Part shown: one piece after another, positions 26,325 to 35,456 of the stretch | How the letters are laid out: the number at the start of each line of letters is the position of its first letter | How positions within the stretch are numbered: position 1 is the stretch's first letter | Assembly (NCBI GenBank): GCA_016179055.1 | Contig: JACOSC010000025.1 | Coordinates: forward strand, 1-64,000 | Direction of reading: 5' to 3' | Origin: Acidobacteriota bacterium | GTDB lineage: Bacteria > Acidobacteriota > UBA6911 > JACOSC01 | Length of the DNA stretch: 64,000 nt | Made by a program: the position numbers and the translations under genes | The notes under the pieces: model-generated | Told to the model about the DNA's origin: nothing | Seen by the model: only the letters and a program-made list of their open reading frames with translations | Database searches by the model: none

Positions 26325-27065
26325 TTAGACCACACCTCCTGCGGTGCGACGGCCGACTTTCTCCTTTCTCTTGTAAGCATAAAGGGCCCTGGAAAAGTTT
26401 ACGACGTCTCTGACAACGCGCATACTGCTGCGTTTGTCATTACGACGGGTTACTACTACAGGCGCCTGGACCACGCGTTGTGAATGCCTAATCGCTTCGG
26501 CGACTACTTCCGTATCCCAAAACCATCGTTTATCGCGCACTTCACCAAGAAATTCCAACACCGCTGACCGCCGAAAGAGCTTGGCGCCGGTCTCCGTGTC
26601 CAGGGATCCCAGATCAAGCGCCCACGATGTTATTCGACGGACAACTAAACTGCCAAAGTTGCGTATGAGGTTCCTGAGGTTGAGATTCCAGCGATAGCAG
26701 CGATCCGCGATAACCATGTCGGCGCCGGGTTCGAATACCGTCGCAGTATAATACAGCACGAGCAGAGTATACGCCGGAATTTCCAAGTCTGAGTCAATGA
26801 AGCAGACGTAATCCTTGGACGCGGTCCGTATACCTTTCGTCACTGCCGCTCCGCGGCCCTCGTTTTGTGAGGATAAAATCAGCCGGACGCGCCCTTCCGG
26901 AAAGAACGCCTGCAATGCGCGCTGAACAGCCTCTGAGCTTCCATCATCGACCACAATAAACTCATAGTCTATGCGGGCGGCCTGCATCATCGTCGTCAGC
27001 GCCGTATACGATCCGAAGATGATGGGTACTTCGTTAAAACAAGTCAGAATAATGGATAGGCTCAT
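26325..27065 (-). CDS. GT2 family glycosyltransferase (DPM1-like, soluble)
   Basis: A 246-residue GT-A fold transferase. It shows MSLSIILTCFNE, FIVVDDGSSE and the catalytic metal motif FIDSDLEIP (DxD), with the QGRGAA-like NEGRGAAVTKGI segment typical of dolichyl/polyprenyl phosphate mannosyltransferase relatives. It has no C-terminal membrane helices. Start at 27065 (MSLSIIL) is standard for the family. It is translated directly ahead of the methyltransferase at 25721. Confidence 0.88.
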   Translation of the reverse strand: MSLSIILTCFNEVPIIFGSYTALTTMMQAARIDYEFIVVDDGSSEAVQRALQAFFPEGRVRLILSSQNEGRGAAVTKGIRTASKDYVCFIDSDLEIPAYTLLVLYYTATVFEPGADMVIADRCYRWNLNLRNLIRNFGSLVVRRITSWALDLGSLDTETGAKLFRRSAVLEFLGEVRDKRWFWDTEVVAEAIRHSQRVVQAPVVVTRRNDKRSSMRVVRDVVNFSRALYAYKRKEKVGRRTAGGVV

Positions 27066-27191
27066 AGGCTCTCCGAAAGAATCCAACCATCGGCTGATCG
27101 GCCCAGATCGAGGCTTGAATCAGCCATTACGGCTCCGTCAAAAAACTCTAGGGCGAGTCAGTAGGGCACGTTCGCCGTGCGAGAGTTTTTC

Positions 27192-28052
27192 TTAGCGTTC
27201 GGAGACTTTCTCGAAACACGCTAAGAGAAGGTCATACGTATTTAAAAAAATACATTTCCTCTCGAGAAATGCGCCGAGGCCGGAACGGTTTTTTCCAAAT
27301 ACAAAGTAGAGGATGTATTTAAGTATATAGCTAAGCTGAAAATATTTACCTCGATAGGAAAACGAGCACAAGGTGTAGCCATGCTCACGCAACAATCGTA
27401 TTAAGCCGGCTTTTGAAAAATAGGAGAGGTGATATTTATTGTAAAAATGCCAATATTTACCAAGAATGATGGATGGCAGTGTTCCGCACACGGGGATTTC
27501 GATAATGACGTGCCCGCCAATCGGCTGTATATCTGAGATGATCTCTAAGACCGAGCGTGGCTGCGGCACATGTTCCAAGACGTCGCACAACGTAACCACG
27601 TCAAACTGCGATTGGACCTTCGTGGCGAGGCTTTGCAGCGGGAAGTTATAAAAGTGTGAATTTCCTTTCAAGTACCTATCAAAGAGCGGTTTGGAAGGCT
27701 CTAAGCCCACCGCGTCAATTCTGTTTTCTCTTAGGAAGTTGACGAATTTGCCGCTTCCGCACCCGATGTCGAGCAGTTTTTTACCGGAAAGATTAACCTG
27801 TCGGGAGATCCAAGCGAGTAACGAATTGAAATTATGTCTATCGGAAGGATTGGCTTCCAGATAATTGATATAAGCTTCCTCGTAGCTTTCAATATCCGTT
27901 TGGTCATTAAGATTTACCTCGGGCCTTGAAAACCGGAATGTGCAGTGGCGACACTTGTAATATCTAATGGTATCCTTAACGAAAAGGGAGGAAGTGTCCA
28001 CAGAGAGACACAAAGGGCAGCCTGTTTCTGTTGCCAACCTATCCAAAGCCAT
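27192..28052 (-). CDS. zinc-ribbon-type SAM methyltransferase (Methyltransf_23)
   Basis: A 286-residue protein. An N-terminal CxxC pair (CPLC at about residue 13 and CRHC about 20 residues later) forms a zinc ribbon, as in sugar C- or O-methyltransferases. Then come motif I LLDIGCGSGKFVNFL and motif II FDVVTLCDVLEHVPQP. The gene is the most upstream of the minus-strand cluster. No clear Shine-Dalgarno sequence precedes the ATG at 28052. Product and acceptor are unknown. Confidence 0.85.
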   Translation of the reverse strand: MALDRLATETGCPLCLSVDTSSLFVKDTIRYYKCRHCTFRFSRPEVNLNDQTDIESYEEAYINYLEANPSDRHNFNSLLAWISRQVNLSGKKLLDIGCGSGKFVNFLRENRIDAVGLEPSKPLFDRYLKGNSHFYNFPLQSLATKVQSQFDVVTLCDVLEHVPQPRSVLEIISDIQPIGGHVIIEIPVCGTLPSIILGKYWHFYNKYHLSYFSKAGLIRLLREHGYTLCSFSYRGKYFQLSYILKYILYFVFGKNRSGLGAFLERKCIFLNTYDLLLACFEKVSER

Positions 28053-28328
28053 GAACACTAACTCGATAAGGTTCTCCAGAGCAAAACACGATGGTGGAAT
28101 GTTGCCCCGTAAGCGAACTAACTATATCATACACCGAGGCGCCGGACCAGATCTGCTTTGTCACTTTTACCCTAACCAATCCATCGCTGCTTGAAAAAAA
28201 TAGGAATTCGTTGACCGTGGCCGTCGCGTTTGGTATGATCTAGTTCAGGATTTTTGAGAAGGCAGCCGTCGCTTGGTCTTCCTATAAAATTCTTCGCAGA
28301 TTATCAGGCTTGCATGTAGGGAATGCCC

Positions 28329-29018
28329 ATGAGAGATGAAAAATGCACCGACCCACAGATTGGTAAGCTTATCGGAAATTATGAAAACGGCTCGCTCAAA
28401 GGGGACCCGCGCGAGCGCTTTGAAATTCATTTGGTTCATTGCACATTTTGCCTCAATCAGACCCTGCAAAACCAACCCATTATCCGAAATATGCGCTTGA
28501 AGGCGCCTACCCTTATAACTCGAATCCCGCGCGAGCGGCCTAACCCGAAGCCGCTGCTCCCGGAGCGGATGTTCTCACTGAGCGATAGCCGGTCGTGGGC
28601 CGGGCTGGCTCTGATATTTCTTGCGGCCATAGTAGCGATATTTATTTATACGGAGAGAGGACGACGTCTCAGCACCGAGCATGGCGTTGAGAGGGCCAGC
28701 CCGGAGTTCCGCGTGCTCGATCTCAGCCCCAGCGGCCTCATCGACAGCGCGCCAACAGAGTTTCAATGGCGGGACATTCCAAACGCCGGGTACTACCAGG
28801 TTGAGTTATTTGATGAATTCGGAAAATCTCTGTGGCGACAAGAGACCGCGAGGCGCCGGCTATCGCTTCCCGACTCACTCCGTTTGTTGCTGCGCCCAGG
28901 CTATCGTTACACGTGGGAGATTCGCGCCGTAGAGAGCCAAAAATTGCGGCCATTTCACGGGAGCGCTGATTTTATGATTCGCCTCGACTCGCCATCCCAC
29001 CCCACGTCGAGACCGTAG
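28329..29018 (+). CDS. membrane protein with an anti-sigma-type zinc finger and a C-terminal beta domain
   Basis: A 229-residue protein. The N-terminus carries HLVHCTFC, an H-x3-C-x2-C pattern like the zinc-binding anti-sigma (ZAS) domain. A single membrane helix follows (WAGLALIFLAAIVAIFIY, about residues 91-108), and the C-terminal 110 residues look like a fibronectin-III-type extracytoplasmic domain (SAPTEFQWRDIPNAGYYQVE and GYRYTWEIRAV). I chose ATG 28329 because TAGGGA is 6 bases upstream. No sigma factor gene is nearby. It heads a four-gene operon. Confidence 0.65.
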   Translation: MRDEKCTDPQIGKLIGNYENGSLKGDPRERFEIHLVHCTFCLNQTLQNQPIIRNMRLKAPTLITRIPRERPNPKPLLPERMFSLSDSRSWAGLALIFLAAIVAIFIYTERGRRLSTEHGVERASPEFRVLDLSPSGLIDSAPTEFQWRDIPNAGYYQVELFDEFGKSLWRQETARRRLSLPDSLRLLLRPGYRYTWEIRAVESQKLRPFHGSADFMIRLDSPSHPTSRP

Positions 29019-29077
29019 CTCGGTGCAGCGGCGCACAGACGGAAGGGCATCCCCTATCATTGTCTATCGAGGAAATG

Positions 29078-30022
29078 ATGGCCGTATACGCGCTGGAGAC
29101 CAGAGAGTTAACCAAAGTATTTAAGAGCCCCATTCGTAAACATTCCCTAACCGCCTTGGATCGCATTGGTCTTACGGTCAATCAAGGTGAAATCTTTGGA
29201 TTGCTCGGACCGAACGGCGCCGGCAAGACCACATTCGTCAAGATACTGCTCGGCATCACGCACCCCTCCGAAGGCTGTGTATCTATCTTGGGAGAAGATC
29301 TGTCGAGCGTTCGGGTTAAAGAGCGACTCGGATACTTGCCGGAGAATCATAAATTCCCGGGATATTTGACCGGCGAGACGGCCCTGAATATTCTGGGACG
29401 CCTTGGCAATATACATGGCGCCGAGTCGCGTGCGGCTATCGAGAGTTGGCTTAAGCGAGTAAACATGTATGAATGGCGCGCCATGCGGCTCAAGCGCTAT
29501 TCCAAGGGCATGCTGCAACGAATCGGCTTGGCGCAATCACTGCTGAACAATCCCGAGCTTGTATTTCTCGATGAGCCAACCGATGGTGTGGATCCGGTCG
29601 GACGCTTCGAGATCCGCAATATTCTTCTGGAACAAAAAGCACTCGGAAAAACTATTTTTATTAATTCGCATTTACTGTCCGAGGTCGAGCGCCTTTGCGA
29701 CCGCGTGGCCATTCTGAATCGTGGGAAACTGATACGGATTGGCTCGATGGCAGACCTCACGCGTGCGACGCAAGAGTACCGAATTGAGCTGCACGAACCC
29801 TTCGACGCGAGTTGTCTAAGCACCGTCACCGCGGAGTGGACCGGCGCCCGACTGGAAAACAATTGGTTGAATATCTCTGTGGGCAACGTTGCGGACTTGA
29901 ACCGTGTCATTGACCGCCTGCGCGCCGCCGCCGTACAAGTGGTCGCCGTGGTACCCGTGCGCCGGTCGCTCGAAGAGACCTTCATGGATCTTATACAGGT
30001 TGAGAATCCCTCCCATGGCTGA
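29078..30022 (+). CDS. ABC transporter ATP-binding protein without a visible permease
   Basis: A 314-residue ATPase of the ABC-2/CcmA type. Walker A is GPNGAGKT (44-51), the signature is YSKGMLQRIGLAQ, Walker B is LVFLDEPTDGVDP, and the H-loop is SHLLSEVE. A C-terminal regulatory domain of about 80 residues follows. I chose ATG 29078 because GAGG lies 5 bases upstream. No ABC permease is present up to 32 kb, so its membrane partner is elsewhere or the neighbouring zinc-finger membrane protein is involved. It overlaps the next gene by 8 bases. Confidence 0.9.
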   Translation: MAVYALETRELTKVFKSPIRKHSLTALDRIGLTVNQGEIFGLLGPNGAGKTTFVKILLGITHPSEGCVSILGEDLSSVRVKERLGYLPENHKFPGYLTGETALNILGRLGNIHGAESRAAIESWLKRVNMYEWRAMRLKRYSKGMLQRIGLAQSLLNNPELVFLDEPTDGVDPVGRFEIRNILLEQKALGKTIFINSHLLSEVERLCDRVAILNRGKLIRIGSMADLTRATQEYRIELHEPFDASCLSTVTAEWTGARLENNWLNISVGNVADLNRVIDRLRAAAVQVVAVVPVRRSLEETFMDLIQVENPSHG

Positions 30023-31445
30023 GTGGAGCGAACAAATCCGACAAATATTGGCCGGCCGCGCGCCTTCGCCGTCCCCGGCGCCGGCGGACGACGTCTCGCT
30101 GGTCCGCGCCGCCGTGCTGATCCCGCTGTACGAATGCGAGGGTCAAATCTACGTTCTATTGACCCGGCGCACCGACAAGGTGGATCATCATAAGGGACAA
30201 GTGTCTTTCCCCGGCGGGCGCTACGACGACTCTGATCAGAATTCCCTCAATACGGCTCTGCGAGAGGCGTACGAAGAGGTGGGCTTACAGCCGGCCGACA
30301 TCAAAATTTTAGGCGTCTTGGACAGCATGCTCACCAGCACCGGATTCGTTGTCACGCCTTACGTGGGAATGATTCCTTATCCCTACAAATTTCATCTCAA
30401 TGAGGACGAAGTGGCCGCCGCCTTACACGTCCCTTTAGCGGTTTTTCAAGATCCATCGCATTTTCGTGAGGAAATCTGGGAATGGAATGGTGAGTTCATT
30501 CCTATGCAGTTTTACAGGCATCAAGAAGAGGTGATATGGGGGGCGACGGCCCGTATCATGAAGAGCTTCCTCGAAGTCGTGGGTGACGAGGCGATCGCTT
30601 GGCCGCTGGCGACGCCGGTTCCGGCGCGTGCAGGGAAACTGCAACTCGGTTCCCAGCGCGGTTTTCACTACGTCGAGTGGGGATCCGCGGGTCGCCCTTG
30701 TCTCGTGCTATTGCACGGCGCCTTGCAGACGGCACACTCATGGGATGATCTTGCCGCGGTTTTGCAAGACCGCTACCGGCTTTTGGCGCTTGACCAACGG
30801 GGCCATGGCGAAAGCGACTGGGCCGATAGTTATCGCCTGGATGACTACGTGATGGATCTGGAAGCCTTCTTGGATCATTGGCAGATTGGCCCAGTCGCAC
30901 TGATCGGCATGTCGATGGGCGGTCTTAACGCCATGGTATATGCGGTTCGTCGCCCCTCACAGGTCAAGGGGCTGGTGCTCATGGACGCCGGACCTGGGCT
31001 TTGTGAAGAGGGGGTACGGACGCTACGTGATTTCGCCAAGTCGGTCCCGGATGAATTTTCTTCACTGGAAGAGGCTGTCGAGCTTGCCCGCCTATTTAAC
31101 CCGCGTCGTTCGATTCAAAATCTGCGACATCGGCTATTCCATAATCTTCGGCGACGGGTCGACGGAAAATGGGTGTGGCGCTACGATCCGCAATTTAAGC
31201 AATTCGGTAGCGCCTATTCCGAGCCGCTGCCCGATTTGTGGCCGGTATGGGCGCAAGTGACATCCCCGACGCTGATCGTCCGCGGGCAAGAGAGCAACGT
31301 CCTTACCCAGGCCGTGGCCCACCGTATGACGGAAGGTTGCTCACGCGTAGTTCTGGCGGAAGTGGCGGGCGCCGGGCATGCCGTCGTGGGCGATAACTTG
31401 GAAGGCTGCTTAGCGGCACTGGAACCATTTTTGGCTAATTTATAG
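30015..31445 (+). CDS. NUDIX hydrolase fused to an alpha/beta hydrolase
   Basis: A 476-residue two-domain protein. Residues about 25-190 are a CoA-diphosphatase-type NUDIX domain: LLTRRTDKVDHHKGQVSFPGG then REAYEEVGL (the REUXEEXGU box at 83-91). Residues about 215-476 are an alpha/beta hydrolase with HGALQTAHSWD at the oxyanion hole, nucleophile Ser in GMSMGG and a His in GAGHAVV. The reading frame is continuous, with no stop codon between domains, and ATG 30015 overlaps the ABC gene by 8 bases. CoA diphosphatases cut CoA or acyl-CoA at the pyrophosphate; the hydrolase might remove an ester or thioester from the same molecule. The fusion is rare in my experience. Confidence 0.85.
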   Translation: MAEWSEQIRQILAGRAPSPSPAPADDVSLVRAAVLIPLYECEGQIYVLLTRRTDKVDHHKGQVSFPGGRYDDSDQNSLNTALREAYEEVGLQPADIKILGVLDSMLTSTGFVVTPYVGMIPYPYKFHLNEDEVAAALHVPLAVFQDPSHFREEIWEWNGEFIPMQFYRHQEEVIWGATARIMKSFLEVVGDEAIAWPLATPVPARAGKLQLGSQRGFHYVEWGSAGRPCLVLLHGALQTAHSWDDLAAVLQDRYRLLALDQRGHGESDWADSYRLDDYVMDLEAFLDHWQIGPVALIGMSMGGLNAMVYAVRRPSQVKGLVLMDAGPGLCEEGVRTLRDFAKSVPDEFSSLEEAVELARLFNPRRSIQNLRHRLFHNLRRRVDGKWVWRYDPQFKQFGSAYSEPLPDLWPVWAQVTSPTLIVRGQESNVLTQAVAHRMTEGCSRVVLAEVAGAGHAVVGDNLEGCLAALEPFLANL

Positions 31446-31448
31446 TGT

Positions 31449-31847
31449 ATGTCGCGGACCCGTGTCGATAAAGCCAAAGCCAAGAAATTCCTGAAAAATG
31501 CCTTGCAATTAATTCCGAGCTTGTTGCGACTGCTTTATCGCTTGCTGCGGGATGATCGAGTAAGCCCCGGCGACAAACTGATTGTGGCAGCGGCGATAGC
31601 TTATGTCCTGCTGCCGTTTGATGTGATTCCAGACTTCATTCCTTTTTTCGGGCAAGTCGATGACATTTACGTCGTTGCCCTTGCGCTGCTTCGCCTCTTA
31701 CATCACTCGGACGAATCCGTGTTAAGGGAAAACTGGGATGGGCCCGGGGATATCGTGAAACTCCTCGAGCAAGTCCGTCGAATGGCCCTATTTTTCCTGC
31801 CCCGTCGCGTCCAAGAGATTCTGCTCGGCGTCCTTCGACATCACTAA
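31449..31847 (+). CDS. DUF1232 (YkvA-like) membrane protein
   Basis: A 132-residue protein with the DUF1232 core DKLIVAAAIAYVLLPFDVIP and DFIPFFGQVDDIYV. The family's LPFDVIPDFIPxxGxxDD motif is intact. It starts 3 bases after the stop codon of the NUDIX fusion and so ends the operon. Function of the family is unknown. Confidence 0.88.
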   Translation: MSRTRVDKAKAKKFLKNALQLIPSLLRLLYRLLRDDRVSPGDKLIVAAAIAYVLLPFDVIPDFIPFFGQVDDIYVVALALLRLLHHSDESVLRENWDGPGDIVKLLEQVRRMALFFLPRRVQEILLGVLRHH

Positions 31848-32509
31848 TTTCCATTCGGAACGAAGCTGACGAGGAGATGTTCCTGCTCCGTGGTGAGGCG
31901 CCCCGACGAATGAAAAACAGAACCGCCGCGCCTAGGAGCGCCCCGACTACCGTCGGGGCAAGGGTGGACGCGGTCCGCGAGGGGACTCGCCAGCAGGGAT
32001 ACCGGCGCTCCCAGGTATTTTCAGGGAAGCTAACCATCTTCGTCTAACGACAAGCAGACGTTTCCATCCGCGTGCCAGCGGCGGACCCGGCCGCAAATAA
32101 TCAGCCTACTCTAGCGCGAGAACTAAAGTTTGTTCGGCTCTACTCCACGCGCTTAGGCTTATTTTGGGATGCCCCACAAACGCCCTGGGTGAACGCCGTC
32201 GGTGTCGCCGCGTAGTCGAGGTCTGTCGCTCACCAGTCCAAAAAGAGAGACGGACGGAAAGGAGCGTTAGTCGGATAAGAGGGGCGACGTGCGCCGCTCC
32301 CGTCCGCCAGACCCTCGGCGATGATCCGCCCCTGCCCCTGCCGCCCAATGATGTCCAAATTTTTTTGGTTGTCCATCCCCGACTGTGCTATAGTGCTCCC
32401 GTAGGAAAAATGTCATTTCCTAACTGTTTATTATAACCGCTAAGGTTTAGCTGTATTCGTTTGCCGCTTTCTTACACAGCATTTGAGTGTTTAGAATGAG
32501 GAGTCATTT
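31848..32509. other. intergenic region with a REP palindrome
   Basis: The region separates the ABC/NUDIX operon from the defence island. It holds a second copy of the GGAGCGCCCCGAC palindrome (about 31933-32015), whose centre differs from the one at 21.4 kb. From 32040 to 32490 I recognise nothing. GAGGAG with 6-base spacing precedes the GTG at 32510. Confidence 0.5.
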
Positions 32510-33367
32510 GTGGGATGGAGAACCGAATGGAATGCGATATCAAATCAGATTCAGGGTCTCTTAGAGGCAGGTCGTTTCTATGTAAGTTGTCTATCTACTG
32601 ATAATAAAGATCCTCACGAGATTGCAAGAAGGGAAGTGCTGCCGCAGACCGATCGAATGTTTGAATCACTCAGAAAGTTTTATGAAATTTACCAGGCTAA
32701 CCTGCCTACCCCTGCGGCTGCATGTTTGAATAGATTTCTCGAAAATAAGGAAAAGTGGGATAAAATATCTGTGCATCTCGTTATGCAGGGGCTTCCCGCT
32801 GTTCAAGCACGCTTAACAGCTCTTAGTTCGTTTGGGTCTGAATTCACGTACCAAATTTCGGATTGGTCCGCAGTGGCAAGACGCCTATCTGAGCGCGCAT
32901 TTTTACATTTACAACGAAGCATTGTGGCTGATTCGAGTATACGGGAACGTTGGAAGAGCGCATTTGAAGAGGGAGAGCTGGCCTGCGAAAAGCTTGGTGG
33001 CGCTCATCTGCTGCTTCATGGTATTTGGGCTTTCAAAGTTAATGCCGAGCGCGAACGGACGGACCTCGTTTTATCTAATCAGTTGACTGATCTCTCCGAA
33101 GTCGAGAGAACCGCTGAAGCCTTGGTCCTAACGGAATGGAAGATTGTTCGTGAGGAAAATGAAGTAGGCGCCAAGATCAAAGAGGCTCACAGACAAGCCG
33201 CTCGCTATGCTTTCGGTGCTCTGGCGGGTATTGAGCTAGCAAGCTACCATTACTTGGTCATGGTAACTGAGCGGGTGCTCCAAATGCGGGGTTCTTGGAT
33301 CGAAGACGGTGTAACCTACCAGTGTATCAATGTTGCCGTCGATCCAAAAACGCCTTCGGGTAGATGA
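32510..33367 (+). CDS. solo PD-(D/E)XK nuclease-like protein
   Basis: A 285-residue protein I do not recognise as a named family. Its C-terminal half has the order of motifs of RecB-type nucleases: Glu160 in CEKLGGAHLLLHG, Asp185 in ERERTDLVL, Glu209-x-Lys211 in VLTEWKIVR, and Gln229-x3-Tyr233 in HRQAARYAFG. The N-terminal 150 residues are helical, without known motifs. GTG 32510 is the start (GAGGAG, 6-base spacing). Base composition is clearly more A+T-rich than the restriction operon that starts 100 bases later, so it was probably acquired separately. A DNA-damaging defence role is inferred from position. Confidence 0.6.
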   Translation: MGWRTEWNAISNQIQGLLEAGRFYVSCLSTDNKDPHEIARREVLPQTDRMFESLRKFYEIYQANLPTPAAACLNRFLENKEKWDKISVHLVMQGLPAVQARLTALSSFGSEFTYQISDWSAVARRLSERAFLHLQRSIVADSSIRERWKSAFEEGELACEKLGGAHLLLHGIWAFKVNAERERTDLVLSNQLTDLSEVERTAEALVLTEWKIVREENEVGAKIKEAHRQAARYAFGALAGIELASYHYLVMVTERVLQMRGSWIEDGVTYQCINVAVDPKTPSGR

Positions 33368-33467
33368 AGGAAGTAGGTAATTGATCTAACCGATGCTTAA
33401 ATCCTTGTTAGGCGCTCCGGAGCGCGACCCATTGCAGCCTTGGCTGCTCAGGAAGATGACTTGACCC

Positions 33468-35456
33468 ATGCCCGACCATAACTACTTCGCAAACCTGATA
33501 TGGCAGATCGCCGATCTGCTGCGCGGCCCGTACCGGCCGCCGCAATACGAGCGCGTCATGCTGCCGATGACCGTACTGCGCCGGTTCGACTGCGTGCTGG
33601 CGCCGACGAAGGCCGAGGTCCTGGCGGAGCATGAGAAGCGGAAAGGCGGGAGGCTGGAAGGCGACGCCCTCGACAAGAAGCTCAGCGAGAAGGCCGGCCA
33701 GCGTTTCCACAACCACTCGCCGCTCGACTTTGAGAAGCTCAAGGGCGATCCCGACAACATCGAGAAGCATCTAGTCAGCTACATCAAGGGCTTCTCGGCG
33801 AACGTGCGCGGCATCTTCGAATTCTTCGAGTTCGAGAACGAGATCGAGCGGATGCGCGAGGCGAACATCCTCTACCTCGTCGTTTCCAAGTTGTGCGACG
33901 TGGACCTGCACCCGAGCACGGTCCCCAACGAGCAGATGGGGCTGATCTTCGAGAACCTCATTCGCCGCTTCAACGAGCTGGCCAACGAGACCGCGGGCGA
34001 CCACTTCACGCCGCGCGAAGTCATACGGCTCATGGTGAATGTCCTGTTCATCAATGACGACAAGCTGCTCGCCACGGCGGGCACCGTGCGCAAGCTCCTC
34101 GACCCGGCCTGCGGCACCGGCGGCATGCTGGCGGAGGCGCAGAACTACCTGCGCGAGCACCACGGGGAGGCGAGGCTCTTCGTCTACGGGCAGGACTACA
34201 ACAAGCGCGCCTTCGCCACGGCCGCCTCCGACATGCTCATGAAGCAGGTGGACCATAACGGTGGTGGCGACAATGTGCGATTTGGCGACAGTTTCACCGA
34301 CGACCAGTTCGCAGCCGAGACCTTCGACTACCTGCTCACCAACCCGCCGTTCGGCGTGGATTGGAAGAAGCAACTAAACGAGATCAAGAAAGAACACGAC
34401 CAGCGCGGCTTCGATGGCCGTTTCGGCGCTGGGCTCCCGCGGGTCAACGACGGCTCGCTGCTCTTCCTGCAGCACATGATCAGCAAGTTCGAGCCCGTGC
34501 GCCCGGCGGAGCACAAGCACGGCTCGCGCCTTGCTATTGTTTTCAGCGGATCGCCGCTCTTCACCGGCGGCGCGGGCTCGGGCGAGAGCGACATCCGCAA
34601 GTGGATCATCGAGAACGACTGGCTCGAGGCGATCATCGCCCTGCCGGAGCAAATGTTCTACAACACCGGCATCGGCACCTACGTCTGGATTCTCACCAAC
34701 CGCAAGGAGAAGCGCCGCAAGGGCGAGATCCAGCTCCTCGATGCCCGCGAGTTCTACGTCCCCATGCACCGGAGTCTCGGGGACAAGCGCCGGAAAATCG
34801 GCGAGAAGGAAGACGGGCGCGACCAGATCGCCGAGATCGTGCAGATCTATGGCCGCTTCTCCGACGGCGATACTTCGAAGATTTTCGACAACGCCGATTT
34901 CGGTTACACCCGCGTCACCGTCGAGCGGCCGCTGCGCCTGCGCTACCAGATGACCACTGAGGACAAGACCCGCTTCCTCGATGGCTGCCCACATCTGCTC
35001 GATGATGTGCAGGCCATCGACAAAGCCCTGGGGCGCGAGCCGCAACGCGACTGGAACGCCGTGTGGACGCGCATCGAGGATCTGCTGCATGAGCGGAAGT
35101 CCCGCTGGAAGGCGCCCGAGCAGAAGCTCTTCCGCGGCATCTTCACACAAAGGGATCCCGATGCCAAGCCGGTCACGAAAGGCAGTCGCGACGAGGACTA
35201 TGAGCCCGACACCGACCTGCGTGACTTCGAGAACGTGCCGCTCAAGGACGACATTGATGCCTACTTCGAGCGCGAGGTGCGGCCCCACATGCCTGATGCC
35301 TGGATGGACCGATCCAAGGACAAGGTGGGCTACGAGATCAACTTCAACCGCCACTTTTACAGGCACACGCCCCCGCGCCCGCTGGAAGAGATCGATGCGG
35401 ACCTGAAGCAGGCCGAGGAGGAGATTATGCGGTTACTGCGGGAGGTGACAACGTGA
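33468..35456 (+). CDS. hsdM: type I restriction-modification DNA methyltransferase subunit
   Basis: A 662-residue HsdM. The helical N-terminal HsdM_N domain is followed by the N6-adenine methyltransferase domain with motif I D212-PACGTGG and motif IV N292-PPF. It methylates adenine in the sequence chosen by HsdS and forms the M2S core of the complex. The gene is GC-rich like the next four genes. It overlaps hsdS by 4 bases (GTGA at 35453). A perfect palindrome GCGCTCCGGAGCGC lies at about 33412-33425, upstream of the ATG, and could be an operator. Confidence 0.95.
   Translation: MPDHNYFANLIWQIADLLRGPYRPPQYERVMLPMTVLRRFDCVLAPTKAEVLAEHEKRKGGRLEGDALDKKLSEKAGQRFHNHSPLDFEKLKGDPDNIEKHLVSYIKGFSANVRGIFEFFEFENEIERMREANILYLVVSKLCDVDLHPSTVPNEQMGLIFENLIRRFNELANETAGDHFTPREVIRLMVNVLFINDDKLLATAGTVRKLLDPACGTGGMLAEAQNYLREHHGEARLFVYGQDYNKRAFATAASDMLMKQVDHNGGGDNVRFGDSFTDDQFAAETFDYLLTNPPFGVDWKKQLNEIKKEHDQRGFDGRFGAGLPRVNDGSLLFLQHMISKFEPVRPAEHKHGSRLAIVFSGSPLFTGGAGSGESDIRKWIIENDWLEAIIALPEQMFYNTGIGTYVWILTNRKEKRRKGEIQLLDAREFYVPMHRSLGDKRRKIGEKEDGRDQIAEIVQIYGRFSDGDTSKIFDNADFGYTRVTVERPLRLRYQMTTEDKTRFLDGCPHLLDDVQAIDKALGREPQRDWNAVWTRIEDLLHERKSRWKAPEQKLFRGIFTQRDPDAKPVTKGSRDEDYEPDTDLRDFENVPLKDDIDAYFEREVRPHMPDAWMDRSKDKVGYEINFNRHFYRHTPPRPLEEIDADLKQAEEEIMRLLREVTT

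Noticed and set aside
26725-26745. GGTTCGAATACC-like stretch resembling a tRNA T-loop
   Set aside because: It is inside a GT2 gene, and no acceptor or anticodon arms can be formed around it.
34374-35366. Long antisense open frames across hsdM and the ImmA gene (also 37026-37841, 38755-39678)
   Set aside because: They are shadows of GC-rich coding DNA; the sense frames have complete domains and overlapping starts.
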